From: Paenibacillus sacheonensis | GTDB lineage: Bacteria; Bacillota; Bacilli; Paenibacillales; Paenibacillaceae | Reading direction: 5' to 3' | NCBI RefSeq assembly: GCF_009909195.1 | Contig: NZ_JAAAMU010000003.1 | Location: 310,001 to 374,000 of the forward strand | DNA length: 64,000 bases | Shown: positions 19,301 to 26,674 of the stretch, piece after piece | How the letters are laid out: the number at the start of each line of letters is the position of its first letter | Position numbering within the stretch: the stretch's first letter is position 1 | The notes under the pieces: model-generated | What the model was told of the DNA's origin: nothing | What the model saw: the letters and a program-made list of their open reading frames with translations, nothing else | The model's database searches: none | Made by a program: the position numbers and the translations under genes

Positions 19301-22300
19301 TTCCAAGATCCGATTAACAGCTACACGACGTTGACTGTGCCGATCGAATCGGAGCGCTTGAAAGGCGGCAGCAACATCATCTCGATCCGAGCAGGCACGA
19401 AAGCTTCACCTTTCGATGACCGCGCGGAAGAGAACAAGGATGATTTCACGGTGCGTAACGTACGGCTCGTATTCGCGGACGGCACGGAGATCTTCGACGA
19501 TCGTTATAAGAACCGCGATACGGTTATTCCGATGGGCGACAGCGCCGGGAAAAATCCGGTCGTCGATTTCAACTTCGTCATTCCGGACGAGCTGCTTGCA
19601 TCGAAGGCCTATGCGCTCGATACGACTAAACTGACCGACGGAAATCATACCGTGAAAGTCAGCCACTCCCAGTACGGCGAGAAATCGGTGCATGTGACTG
19701 TGGACAACACCGCGCCGGTCATTACGACGACTCTCGAAGACGGCAAGGAGTACCGTGGCCCGTTCATGATCGACGCAGAAGCCAAAGATGCGTTGGCAGG
19801 CGTGGAGGACGTGAAAGTATGGCTTGACGAAACGCCTGTTAAGCTTCCTTACGCAACTTCTTCAAAGGACCTTGCGGCAGGCGAGCATGTACTTATGGTT
19901 CAGGCAACGGATAAAGTCGGGAACCATTCGCAGAAGGAAGTAACCTTCTCCGTTCCGGACGAGAATCCGCTGAAACCAGAGCTCGTGTCGCCAGCCGACG
20001 GGGCAACGGGCATCGACCGTAACGCCGAGCTTACGGTAAAGGTCAAGGATCCTACGAGCGACAAGATGGACGTATCCTTCTACCGCGGTTTCAAATACGA
20101 TGCGGCGAACAAGGACGGCTTCGAAGGCTTCCGCAACGCGGCGGATGTCGAGCCTCCGAAGGAAATCGCCCCTGCAGGGGAAAAAGCGATGTCCGAGGAT
20201 GACTATGCGCAGATCAGCGCAGTCGACGGGCAGTATCTGACCGATGATTCGACCACTCAATTCCCGTATCAGCGGTTCCAAGTGCAGCTTGATCCTTCTG
20301 TGAAAGATACCGATCAGATCGAGCTCAGCTGGAAAGGAAAATCGCTCGAAGGACGTAAAGTCAGCTTGTACGCTTGGAGCCCTTCCGAGAAGAAATGGAA
20401 CAGCGTCGATTCCGTTGTAGCGGGAGTGGAAGACTTTTCGCTCGGTGCGTGGGTTACCGCCGGTGATTACGAAGACAATCATGCACTTCAAGTGATGGTG
20501 CAGGACGAGCTGCCCGCGTCGCAAGAGGATTACGATTTCTCCTTCGCTTGGATGTCCGATACGCAATATTATTCGGAAAGCTATCCGTATATCTATGAAG
20601 ATATCGTGCATTGGATCGCGGATAACAAAGAGAAGAACAAAATCGATTATGTCATCCACACCGGGGACATCGTCGACGAAGCGGACAAAGAGATTCAGTG
20701 GCAGCGTGCCGATGCCGACATGAAAGTGCTCGAAGACGCAAAAATTCCTTACGGCGTGCTTGCGGGCAATCATGACGTCGATCATCAGCTCGGCGCTTAT
20801 GATTACTACTGGAACTATTTCGGCGAAGACCGTTTCAAGGATCAGCCGTCGTACGGCGGTTCCCTGGATAACAACCGGGGCCATTACGACCTCATTTCCT
20901 CGCACGGCAATGATTTCATTATGGTCTACATGGGCTGGGGGATCCGCGATTCGGATATCGACTGGATGAATGAAGTGCTAGCGAAATATCCTAACCGCAA
21001 GGCGATTCTGAACTTCCATGAATTCCTGCTCGTATCCGGCAACCGGGCTCCGATCGCGGATAAGATTTTCGAAGAAGTCGTGAAGAAGAACAAGAACGTA
21101 TTTGCCGTCTTGTCCGGCCATTACCATAATTCCGAGCTGCTTGTCGATGATATCGACGATGATGGCGACGGCAAGAATGACCGCAAAGTGTACCAAATGC
21201 TGTCCGACTATCAGGGCGGCCCGGAGGGCGGTCAAGGTTATATCAAGCTGCTGCAGTTTGATATCGCCCACGACAAAATGTACGTGAAGACGTACTCGCC
21301 GTATTTGGACGATTATAATTTCTATGACGAAGATCCGAGCAAAGATGAATTCACGCTTGATGTCGACCTGACGCCTCAAGTGAAACGCGTATCGACCGAC
21401 TACATGGGCGTCAACGTCTATTCCGATCAACCGATCGGGAAAGAGGAGCAGGTGACTAGCGGCGAGCAGGCTTCAGCGACTTGGAGCAATCTTAGCGCGG
21501 GTGCCAAGTACCAATGGTATGCGGCAGCGGAAGATGCTTATACCGGAAAAGGCTTGTCCGATATTTGGAGCTTCACGACAGCCGATGGCGGAACCGACGC
21601 GACGGCTCCGACGTGGACCGAAAGCAGTTTGACGGCATCGGCTATCGGCAAGACGACGCTGAAGCTGACCTGGACGGGAGCTTCGGACAATATTGGCGTC
21701 ACCAAGTACAAGGTGTACAAAGATAATGTCGAGCTAGCGACCGTAACGGGTACGAGCTATGACGTAACCGGATTGACGGCGAACACGTCGTACACGTTCA
21801 AGGTAGAGGCGGGAGATGCGTCCGGCAACTGGAGCACGAACGGACCTTCGAAAACCGAAAGAACGTCGGCGGATACGACTACAGGTGGAGGCAACAACGG
21901 CAACAACGGCAACGCCGGCAATGGCCAAACGCCTGAAATCACGCCGGTGAAAACCGAATACGGAGCAAGTATTAAAGGTTCCGCGTCCGGCGAAACGTTC
22001 ACGCTGCCGGCCAAAACGCTGGACCAAGCCATCGCCATGCTTACGGGTCAAGGCGGTCAAACGATCGCGATCGCGGCGGATTCCCCGGGAATCGCGAACG
22101 TGGAACTGCCGGCGCGCGCATTGCTAGACGCGCTGAAGACGACGCCGAATCTGACGATCTCGATCCAACTTGACGGCGCAAGCTATGATCTGCCGATCAG
22201 CGCGCTTAACCTTCCGGCGACAATTGGCACTGATGCCAAAATCATCATCAAGATCGATCAAGTAAGCAGCGCATTGTCGCAGACGATAGCGGACAAAGCA

Positions 22301-23140
22301 GCGCAAGCCGGCGTTCAGCTGGCAGGAACTCCCGTTCAATACGGCGTATTCCTGCAATCGAACGGCACGACGCAGGAGCTTCACGAGTTCGGTCACACGT
22401 ACGTATCCCGTACGATTGAAATCGACCGGACGCTGGATGCTTCGAAATCCACGGCCGTGCTGTACAACGAAGAGACAGGCGAATTCACCTTCGTTCCGGC
22501 GACCTTTAAAACGGTAAACGGACATACGATCGTGACGATTCAGCGTAACGGCAACAGCGTTTATGCGGTTGCGCAGCTGAACAAAACGTTCGGCGACCTC
22601 GCCAGCCACTGGGCCAAAACGGACGTGGAGCTGATGGCATCCAAACTGATCGTCAAAGGCCTCAGCAACGATACGTTCGGTCCTAATGCCGCAGTAACCC
22701 GTGCGGAATTCGCTGCCATGGTCGTTCGTGCGCTCGGCATCTCCGAGGATCAAACCGGAGCAGCCTTCAACGACGTCGACGGTAAAGACTGGTTCGCGGG
22801 AGCGGTCGGCGCAGCCGTGAAAGCAGGCCTTGCGAAAGGTTATGAAGACGGAAGCTTTAAGCCGAATGCCTCCATCAACCGTGAAGAAATGGCGGTCATG
22901 ATCTCGCGCGCGCTTGCCTTTACGGGCAAACAGCCGAATACGAACGGCACGCTGCCGCTCGACGTATTCAAGGACAAATCGGCCATCGAAGCTTGGGCGG
23001 CTGCATTCGTGGCGCAAGCGGTCGAGGCCAAAATCATCGAAGGCAATACAAATGGCAACTTCGCTCCGGACAACAAAGCTACTCGCGCGGAAGCGGCCGT
23101 CATGCTGAAGAGATTGCTGGACTACGCGGATTTCATCTAA
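16352..23140 (+). CDS. S-layer-anchored multidomain phosphoesterase (3 LTD, calcineurin-like, FN3, 3 SLH)
   Basis: A 2262-residue secreted surface protein. The signal peptide spans about 1-30. Three lamin-tail domains begin near residues 36, 320 and 613, each opening with a motif like LLVTELVPDS followed by YEFVELYNN. Ig-like regions follow, including a pair of DGNHTVKVS/VTVDNTAPV-type modules near 1090-1180. A calcineurin-like phosphoesterase spans about 1394-1650, with MSDTQ (D1403), HTGDIVDE, GNHD (1472-1475) and LSGHYHNSE. A fibronectin III domain is at about 1751-1836. An Asn/Gly linker, a beta domain often seen before SLH repeats and three SLH domains (about 2079, 2138, 2206 to the end) complete it. 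AAAGGATG precedes the ATG. It is likely an extracellular nuclease or phosphatase on the S-layer that may scavenge phosphate. The exact substrate is unknown. Confidence 0.92.
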   Translation: MFSKRYKKWISSTLLTTMLMSLFSSVTVAAAEENTVPELFVSEIHPDVEGTDDYEFFEVYNNSNKTLSLNEYSFIYRYPTSTPDATFTFGSKSLAPEQVMVFWYNPKGFALTDFNTKYGVSLTDSQVVQVAGFSGFSNTADRTVVIKNGQGTEISKSSYAAATDVGAGLGDHYKLPASGTQTDKFAVKSLPTPGALATEQIPSVHYQFPDLPASEPPVITHTPVTQGSSSEDLVITATITDADDTPTAAVYYKKPSDAAFASVPMTVTEGTTFSAMIPKAALSGTELQYYIEASDAVNHVKSLTYTAAIEQSGLDFSKVPVLLVTELVPDSVNVNGVNSDAYEFVELYNNTTRPIALKDYKLIYRYTDESSPDAAWELPGSAVIPPLGTVAFWIKNGANDKLAAADFNANYGTNLTENTNLFQIDGGGGMANGGKRKVVVASKAGKEIAEAFYENDAQTIENKGIFYQYPTDGSNQMHLYNAGVDAATPGSVETGLVPVQPAPAVNKLPVIQHTPPASGSIDQDLAVQADIVDEDSGDTITASLHYKVGDASDYTSMPMAAGAGDTFSASIPKEALTGTELQYYIQADDGTDTVKSTVYNVTIETGNVDFSKLSPLMVTEIVPDSTNVGTADGYEFVEVYNNTDQTVNFKNYKLQYRYTDSGPDADVVWPTDSEEILIPSKQTMVFWVINSQNKQKTVADFNAVYGTSLIEGTNIVKMYSDGMANGGKRGIVITTNTKTDISAVYYDNDAETVANKGIFYKYSPTGSITMIKYSAGVDAATPGSVSSVQVPLITVKQPLDTTNPTYKDLTNTPEIDKAKNLLITAEAHDENLVKSVALFYRSNLDAQYTKRYLTESFDDTLYHYTIYSPELIGRDYIEYYYVVSDGKNEVTSEKYRTTINGNADHSDLRLNVKDDEVLAGTKVIKATSENAPASELHLTIDQNEATDGSYAAVEQDAYFAFEANGVNYYFKNGVTAGQEILSIFQDPINSYTTLTVPIESERLKGGSNIISIRAGTKASPFDDRAEENKDDFTVRNVRLVFADGTEIFDDRYKNRDTVIPMGDSAGKNPVVDFNFVIPDELLASKAYALDTTKLTDGNHTVKVSHSQYGEKSVHVTVDNTAPVITTTLEDGKEYRGPFMIDAEAKDALAGVEDVKVWLDETPVKLPYATSSKDLAAGEHVLMVQATDKVGNHSQKEVTFSVPDENPLKPELVSPADGATGIDRNAELTVKVKDPTSDKMDVSFYRGFKYDAANKDGFEGFRNAADVEPPKEIAPAGEKAMSEDDYAQISAVDGQYLTDDSTTQFPYQRFQVQLDPSVKDTDQIELSWKGKSLEGRKVSLYAWSPSEKKWNSVDSVVAGVEDFSLGAWVTAGDYEDNHALQVMVQDELPASQEDYDFSFAWMSDTQYYSESYPYIYEDIVHWIADNKEKNKIDYVIHTGDIVDEADKEIQWQRADADMKVLEDAKIPYGVLAGNHDVDHQLGAYDYYWNYFGEDRFKDQPSYGGSLDNNRGHYDLISSHGNDFIMVYMGWGIRDSDIDWMNEVLAKYPNRKAILNFHEFLLVSGNRAPIADKIFEEVVKKNKNVFAVLSGHYHNSELLVDDIDDDGDGKNDRKVYQMLSDYQGGPEGGQGYIKLLQFDIAHDKMYVKTYSPYLDDYNFYDEDPSKDEFTLDVDLTPQVKRVSTDYMGVNVYSDQPIGKEEQVTSGEQASATWSNLSAGAKYQWYAAAEDAYTGKGLSDIWSFTTADGGTDATAPTWTESSLTASAIGKTTLKLTWTGASDNIGVTKYKVYKDNVELATVTGTSYDVTGLTANTSYTFKVEAGDASGNWSTNGPSKTERTSADTTTGGGNNGNNGNAGNGQTPEITPVKTEYGASIKGSASGETFTLPAKTLDQAIAMLTGQGGQTIAIAADSPGIANVELPARALLDALKTTPNLTISIQLDGASYDLPISALNLPATIGTDAKIIIKIDQVSSALSQTIADKAAQAGVQLAGTPVQYGVFLQSNGTTQELHEFGHTYVSRTIEIDRTLDASKSTAVLYNEETGEFTFVPATFKTVNGHTIVTIQRNGNSVYAVAQLNKTFGDLASHWAKTDVELMASKLIVKGLSNDTFGPNAAVTRAEFAAMVVRALGISEDQTGAAFNDVDGKDWFAGAVGAAVKAGLAKGYEDGSFKPNASINREEMAVMISRALAFTGKQPNTNGTLPLDVFKDKSAIEAWAAAFVAQAVEAKIIEGNTNGNFAPDNKATRAEAAVMLKRLLDYADFI

Positions 23141-23190
23141 AGGCATGACGAAATACGGCAAGACGACATACTGAAACAAGAGATCGTGCT

Positions 23191-23225
23191 AAATGCCTCT
23201 TCGCTCCGGCGAGGAGGCATTTTTC
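23191..23225 (+). terminator. terminator of the SLH protein gene
   Basis: AAATGCCTC and GAGGCATTT enclose an inner TCGC/GCGA pairing, followed by five T residues, about 50 bases past the stop at 23140. Confidence 0.9.
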
Positions 23226-23320
23226 ATTTGGCTGGAGAGAGGAAGAAAATGGGTGATTAATAGAAGGGACCGCATTATAATCAAGGTATTGCGCAATACA
23301 GCCTATGATGGGGGTTTGCT

Positions 23321-23740
23321 ATGAAGACGATTAGAAACGCACTGTTTCTCCTGTTGCTGACGCTGATCGCGACTCAACCCGCGACGGCCGCTTCCAAGAC
23401 GAACAAAATCAAAATTACATTCATCGGTGCCAGCTTGGTGGAAAATAATCACGTTGGCAACGAATGGTGGACGGGCGGTTACGTGAACGGCAAAGAGATC
23501 CAAGAAGGCGATGCAGTCACGTTGAGCGTCAAATCGACGGGAACGATCACCTTGAAAGCCGAAGCGCAGGAGCAGGACAAGATTCCGGATGACGGGCAAG
23601 TGAGCGCCTCGCTAAAAGTAGCGTCCATCACCAAAACCGTGAATAAAGCGCTCACGGTCACCGTCGTCGAGAATCGCGGACGTTATTCCGGCAACGCCGC
23701 GAAATGGAAATTCTCGTTCAAGCTAGAACGGGTTTCATAA
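23321..23740 (+). CDS. small secreted protein of unknown function
   Basis: A 139-residue protein with a clear Sec signal peptide (MKTIRNALFLLLLTLI, cleavage after about ATAAS near residue 25). The mature part is a basic, beta-strand-rich domain of about 115 residues without cysteines (KIKITFIGASLVENNHVGN to KWKFSFKLERVS). I do not recognise the family. GGGGG lies ahead of the ATG, and a promoter must lie in 23226-23320, since a terminator precedes it and another follows at 23762. It is thus a single-gene unit between the SLH protein and the next regulator. It might be an exported binding or inhibitor-type domain, but nothing in the sequence fixes a role. Confidence 0.75.
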   Translation: MKTIRNALFLLLLTLIATQPATAASKTNKIKITFIGASLVENNHVGNEWWTGGYVNGKEIQEGDAVTLSVKSTGTITLKAEAQEQDKIPDDGQVSASLKVASITKTVNKALTVTVVENRGRYSGNAAKWKFSFKLERVS

Positions 23741-23743
23741 GAG

Positions 23744-23769
23744 CACGTAATGCCTGCACGTAATGCCTG
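23744..23769. repeat. 13-bp tandem duplication at a terminator arm
   Basis: CACGTAATGCCTG occurs twice in a row (23744-23756 and 23757-23769). The second copy contains the start of the 5' arm of the terminator at 23762, so the arm is largely present twice and two registers of pairing are possible. Confidence 0.8.
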
Positions 23770-23792
23770 CCCGTCACAGGGCAGGCATTTTA
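23762..23792 (+). terminator. terminator of the small secreted protein gene
   Basis: AATGCCTGCCC pairs perfectly with GGGCAGGCATT around a GTCACA loop, and TTTA follows. It ends the small secreted gene before the promoter of the regulator gene. Confidence 0.85.
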
Positions 23793-23794
23793 TA

Positions 23795-23840
23795 TTGAAT
23801 TTCGGATGCTGTGGTTATACACTAGATGAATCACTGATAC
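23795..23840 (+). promoter_or_regulatory. regulator promoter with operator candidate
   Basis: TTGAAT (23795-23800) and TACACT (23818-23823), 17 bp apart, form a plausible sigma-A promoter. Just downstream, GAATCACTGATAC (23828-23840) matches the perfect palindrome GTATCAGTGATAC at 25681, read on either strand, in 12 of 13 positions allowing the central C/G. An operator here would give autorepression by the protein encoded next. Confidence 0.6.
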
Positions 23841-23879
23841 ATCTGCGTATGCAGTCGTACATCGAAGGGGATTCGCGCG

Positions 23880-25001
23880 TTGAACGGAAAAGAACTGCGA
23901 GAGAAGAAAGAGAAGCTGGTCAAGGGGCCCTTCGCGCTGTACGAGCAAATGCGCCTCAAAATCATGGAGCTGATCGAGGAGCGCGGGCTGCGGCCGCATG
24001 ATCCGGTGCCCTCCGAGGGCGAGCTGGCCGACATGTTCGGCGTCAGCCGCCGTACGAGCAAGGAAGCGCTGCTCGCGTTGGCCAAGGAGGGCATCGTCTA
24101 CCGGATGCCGCGGCGCGGAACGTTCCTGGCCGAATACGGAGACGGCCATGCCGCGCCGGCCGGACTTTCCGACCGGGTGATTACCATGGTCGTGCCGGCC
24201 ATCGACGACTTCGTCGGCCAGATCATGACCGCCGCGCTGCCCGCGGCGCAGGCCTTGGGCTATGAGCTTCTGTTCCGCGTGGCAGGGGACGACCACGATA
24301 AAGAGGAAGCGCTGCTGCGCGAACTATCGGAGGACCGAGGCATCCGCGGCATCATCCTGTTCCCCGGCGACAGGCGGGCTTGCGGCAATCAAGTGCTGCG
24401 GCTGCACTTGGCGAATTATCCGATCGTCATCATCGACCGGGCGTTCCGCGAGCTCGACATTCCGAACGTCTGCCATGACCATTATGGCGGGGCTTATGAA
24501 TTGACGACGCACTTGATCGGCGCGGGCCACTCGCAGGTCGGTTTCGTATCCGAGGAAATGGCCGGCGTCATGAGCCGCGAGGAGCGCTATCAAGGCTATA
24601 TTCAGGCGCATGTCGCCGCGGATCTCCCTGTTAACCGCAGCTTGATCTATGCCGATTACGGCAACAAGGAAGCCGATCTGGAAGCGTTCATACGAGCGGC
24701 TTCCGCGATGACGGCCGTCTTCTGCTCCAATGACTACGTGGCGCTTGCGGTCATGAAAGCCGCGCACCGGCTCGGCATCGAGGTGCCCGGGCGGCTGTCC
24801 GTCGCGGGTTTTACCGACTCCCGCATGAACGGCCTGCTGCCGGTGCCGCTGACGAGCGTCCGCAAACCGGCCGGCGACCTGGGGCGGGCGTGCATCGATC
24901 TGCTGATTCAAGTGATCGGCGCGCCTGAAGGCACGCGAGTGCCGTCCGTGAAGCTTCCGACGAAATTGATTTTGCGGGAGAGCGTGGCTGCCCCTCGTTA
25001 A
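23880..25001 (+). CDS. GntR-type regulator with LacI-like effector domain
   Basis: A 373-residue regulator. The N-terminal GntR winged helix spans about 1-80 (PVPSEGELADMFGVSRRTS, IVYRMPRRGTFLAEYG). A LacI-like effector domain follows (VITMVVPAIDDFVGQIM, GGAYELTTHLIGAGHSQVG, CSNDYVALAVMKAAHRLG, GRLSVAGFTDSRMNG). The start is TTG at 23880 with GAAGGGG nine bases upstream. The ATG codons downstream would remove part of the DNA-binding domain. The palindrome upstream recurs inside the promoter of the sugar-metabolism genes at 25757, so this protein is probably their sugar-responsive repressor. It is transcribed alone and ends at a terminator. Confidence 0.9.
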   Translation: MNGKELREKKEKLVKGPFALYEQMRLKIMELIEERGLRPHDPVPSEGELADMFGVSRRTSKEALLALAKEGIVYRMPRRGTFLAEYGDGHAAPAGLSDRVITMVVPAIDDFVGQIMTAALPAAQALGYELLFRVAGDDHDKEEALLRELSEDRGIRGIILFPGDRRACGNQVLRLHLANYPIVIIDRAFRELDIPNVCHDHYGGAYELTTHLIGAGHSQVGFVSEEMAGVMSREERYQGYIQAHVAADLPVNRSLIYADYGNKEADLEAFIRAASAMTAVFCSNDYVALAVMKAAHRLGIEVPGRLSVAGFTDSRMNGLLPVPLTSVRKPAGDLGRACIDLLIQVIGAPEGTRVPSVKLPTKLILRESVAAPR

Positions 25002-25012
25002 TGTAAATGTAA

Positions 25013-25043
25013 GGACTCGGCTGAACGATGCCGGGTCCTTTTT
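25013..25043 (+). terminator. terminator after the GntR/LacI regulator
   Basis: GGACTCGGC pairs with GCCGGGTCC (one T-G pair) and is followed by five T residues, twelve bases after the regulator stop. It lies between convergent genes and may also serve as a barrier for the minus-strand gene at 25055. Confidence 0.85.
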
Positions 25044-25054
25044 CTATTTTCGGC

Positions 25055-25504
25055 TCATCGTGCGTGACGCTTGATTTCATCCATCAGATAGGCGCTGTAA
25101 GACGGACTGATCGTCTCCGCCGCTGCCCCGCTTCCTTCCGACCAGCATAGAACGGGCGGGTCATCGCCCTTGTCCAATTCAAAGTAATAGATGACCCAGC
25201 CTTGATGCATCGCAAAAACAAACGCCGTTTCTGGGAGCGTAAAGAGATCGCCGTTCTCTCGCAAAAGCTCCCTTGCCTCCGGTTGAAGCTCCTCCAGCAC
25301 GGAGAAGCTCGCGTCCGTTCCCCGAAAAAGCTTGCCCGACTCATGGCCGGCCGCGGATAAATACGCGCGGTAAGTCAGGGGGAGCGGGCGGGCGAACCCC
25401 CGCTCCAGCGAGGCGATCTCCTCCATCGAGCACCCTTTGAACGGAGCCCCGTAATCTTGCAGTTTATATTCGTACAACAAGGCCATGATGCTCTCCCGAT
25501 CCAT
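25055..25504 (-). CDS. SMI1/KNR4-like (SUKH fold) small protein
   Basis: A 149-residue soluble protein beginning MDRESIMALLYEYKLQDYG. The pattern of an N-terminal acidic helix with EEIASLERGFARPLPLTYRAYLSAAG, a GKLFRG turn and WVIYYFELDKGDDPPVLCW resembles SMI1/KNR4 proteins of the SUKH superfamily. These are often immunity proteins in contact-toxin systems but also occur as stand-alone genes. No toxin gene is adjacent. The start is chosen at 25504 because AGGAGT lies seven bases ahead. A longer frame upstream runs through a degenerate 24-bp repeat and is unlikely to be translated. The family call is from overall pattern only. Confidence 0.65.
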   Translation of the reverse strand: MDRESIMALLYEYKLQDYGAPFKGCSMEEIASLERGFARPLPLTYRAYLSAAGHESGKLFRGTDASFSVLEELQPEARELLRENGDLFTLPETAFVFAMHQGWVIYYFELDKGDDPPVLCWSEGSGAAAETISPSYSAYLMDEIKRHAR

Positions 25505-25512
25505 AAGTCTCA

Positions 25513-25560
25513 CTCCTACGTCCGTTTCTAATGTCGCTCCTACTTCCGTTCCTATTTTCG
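25513..25560. repeat. 24-bp degenerate tandem repeat before the SMI1-like gene
   Basis: CTCCTACGTCCGTTTCTAAT... (25513-25536) is followed by a second 24-bp unit (25537-25560) that matches it at 20 of 24 positions. A partial third unit follows. On the minus strand each unit presents a purine-rich GGAG-containing segment, so the messenger leader carries several Shine-Dalgarno-like motifs in a row. Confidence 0.65.
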
Positions 25561-25674
25561 ACTCCTTTATTTTCGCTCTATCGAAACCGACGAGCATGCC
25601 ACTACTCCATTCAAGAATCATCAATCGATATCCTGCCGAGTTATCGGCGGGTATTTGGGATGTGCAAAAATGGA

Positions 25675-25703
25675 TTGTAAGTATCAGTGATACATAATAG
25701 TAT
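25675..25703 (+). promoter_or_regulatory. promoter of the sugar-metabolism genes with embedded operator
   Basis: TTGTAA (25675-25680) and TAGTAT (25698-25703) are 17 bp apart. The spacer begins with the perfect palindrome GTATCAGTGATAC (25681-25693), which matches the site at 23828-23840 before the GntR/LacI regulator. An operator filling the -35/-10 spacer is typical of direct repression. Transcription would start ahead of the epimerase gene at 25757. Confidence 0.65.
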
Positions 25704-25756
25704 TAATTTATGTACTAGATGTTCATCTGGTTTGTCCATGGGAGAGGATGGCGGGA

Positions 25757-26659
25757 ATGACTGTTGATCTGAAGCTTGGCGTCAATCTGGGTTTTGCTGT
25801 CAATAAGTACGTGGAACCGGAGGTTTGGGCCCGTATCGTAGCGGAGGAGCTTGGGCTGACCTATGTGCAGTTCGTCGCGGATTTGCTGAATGCGTTTCTG
25901 CCGGAAAGCGTCATTCAGCGGCAGTTGGAGCAGATTCAAGAGAATACCGCGAAGTACGGCCTGCAAATCACGAGCACGTTTACCAGTTCGTTTACGCGGG
26001 TGAACCACTTCATGCATCCGGACGAGGCGACGAGGCGCACGTGGCTCGATTGGTTCAAACGCTTCGTCGATATTTCCGTCGCGATGGGCGCGACGTCGAC
26101 GGGCAGCCACTTCGGCATTTTGACATTTGCCGATTACGACAACCCGGAGCGCCGCGAATTCATCATCGGGGAAGCGCTGAAGAATTGGCGGGAGCTCAGC
26201 TGGTACGCCAAGGAGAAGGGCATGGAATACTTAACGTTCGAGCCGATGTCCATTCCGCGCGAAATGGCCAACACGGTCGAAGATTCGAAGGAACTGCTGG
26301 AGCGGCTGAACGACGGCGCCGGCATTCCGTTCAAACTGGTGCTGGACGTCGGGCACGCGCCGCATCCGAACGACAGGGACCCGTACCGCTGGGTGCGCGA
26401 GCTGGGCAGCGTGTCGCCGATCATTCATATTCAGCAGACGGAGCTGAACCACAGCCGGCATTGGCCCTTCACCGACGAGTACAACGCGCTGGGCATCATC
26501 CACGGCGAGCCGCTGCTGGCAGCGTTGGAGGCCTCCGGCGCGAAGGAAGCGGAACTGATCTTCGAGCTCTCGCACCGCGAGGCCTGGTCGACGGAATTCC
26601 GCATCATCCAAGACCATAAGGCTTCCGTCGATTACTGGCGGCAGTTCGTCAAGGCGTAG
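25757..26659 (+). CDS. sugar phosphate isomerase/epimerase (xylose-isomerase-like TIM barrel)
   Basis: A 300-residue cytoplasmic protein of the AP-endonuclease-2/xylose-isomerase-like superfamily. Candidate metal ligands of the barrel are seen in STGSHFGILTF, YLTFEPMSIPRE, LVLDVGHAPHPNDRDP, IIHIQQTELNHSRHW and LIFELSHREAW. These give the usual Glu/Asp/His set for a metal-dependent aldose-ketose isomerase or ketose epimerase. I choose the ATG at 25757 because GGGAGAGG ends nine bases before it, while the in-frame ATG at 25748 abuts that site. It is the first gene of a block with two polyol dehydrogenases, a pentose-phosphate epimerase-like enzyme and a RhaI-type isomerase. The substrate is not known. 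Confidence 0.82.
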   Translation: MTVDLKLGVNLGFAVNKYVEPEVWARIVAEELGLTYVQFVADLLNAFLPESVIQRQLEQIQENTAKYGLQITSTFTSSFTRVNHFMHPDEATRRTWLDWFKRFVDISVAMGATSTGSHFGILTFADYDNPERREFIIGEALKNWRELSWYAKEKGMEYLTFEPMSIPREMANTVEDSKELLERLNDGAGIPFKLVLDVGHAPHPNDRDPYRWVRELGSVSPIIHIQQTELNHSRHWPFTDEYNALGIIHGEPLLAALEASGAKEAELIFELSHREAWSTEFRIIQDHKASVDYWRQFVKA

Positions 26660-26674
26660 GCGGGTGAGCAGAGG

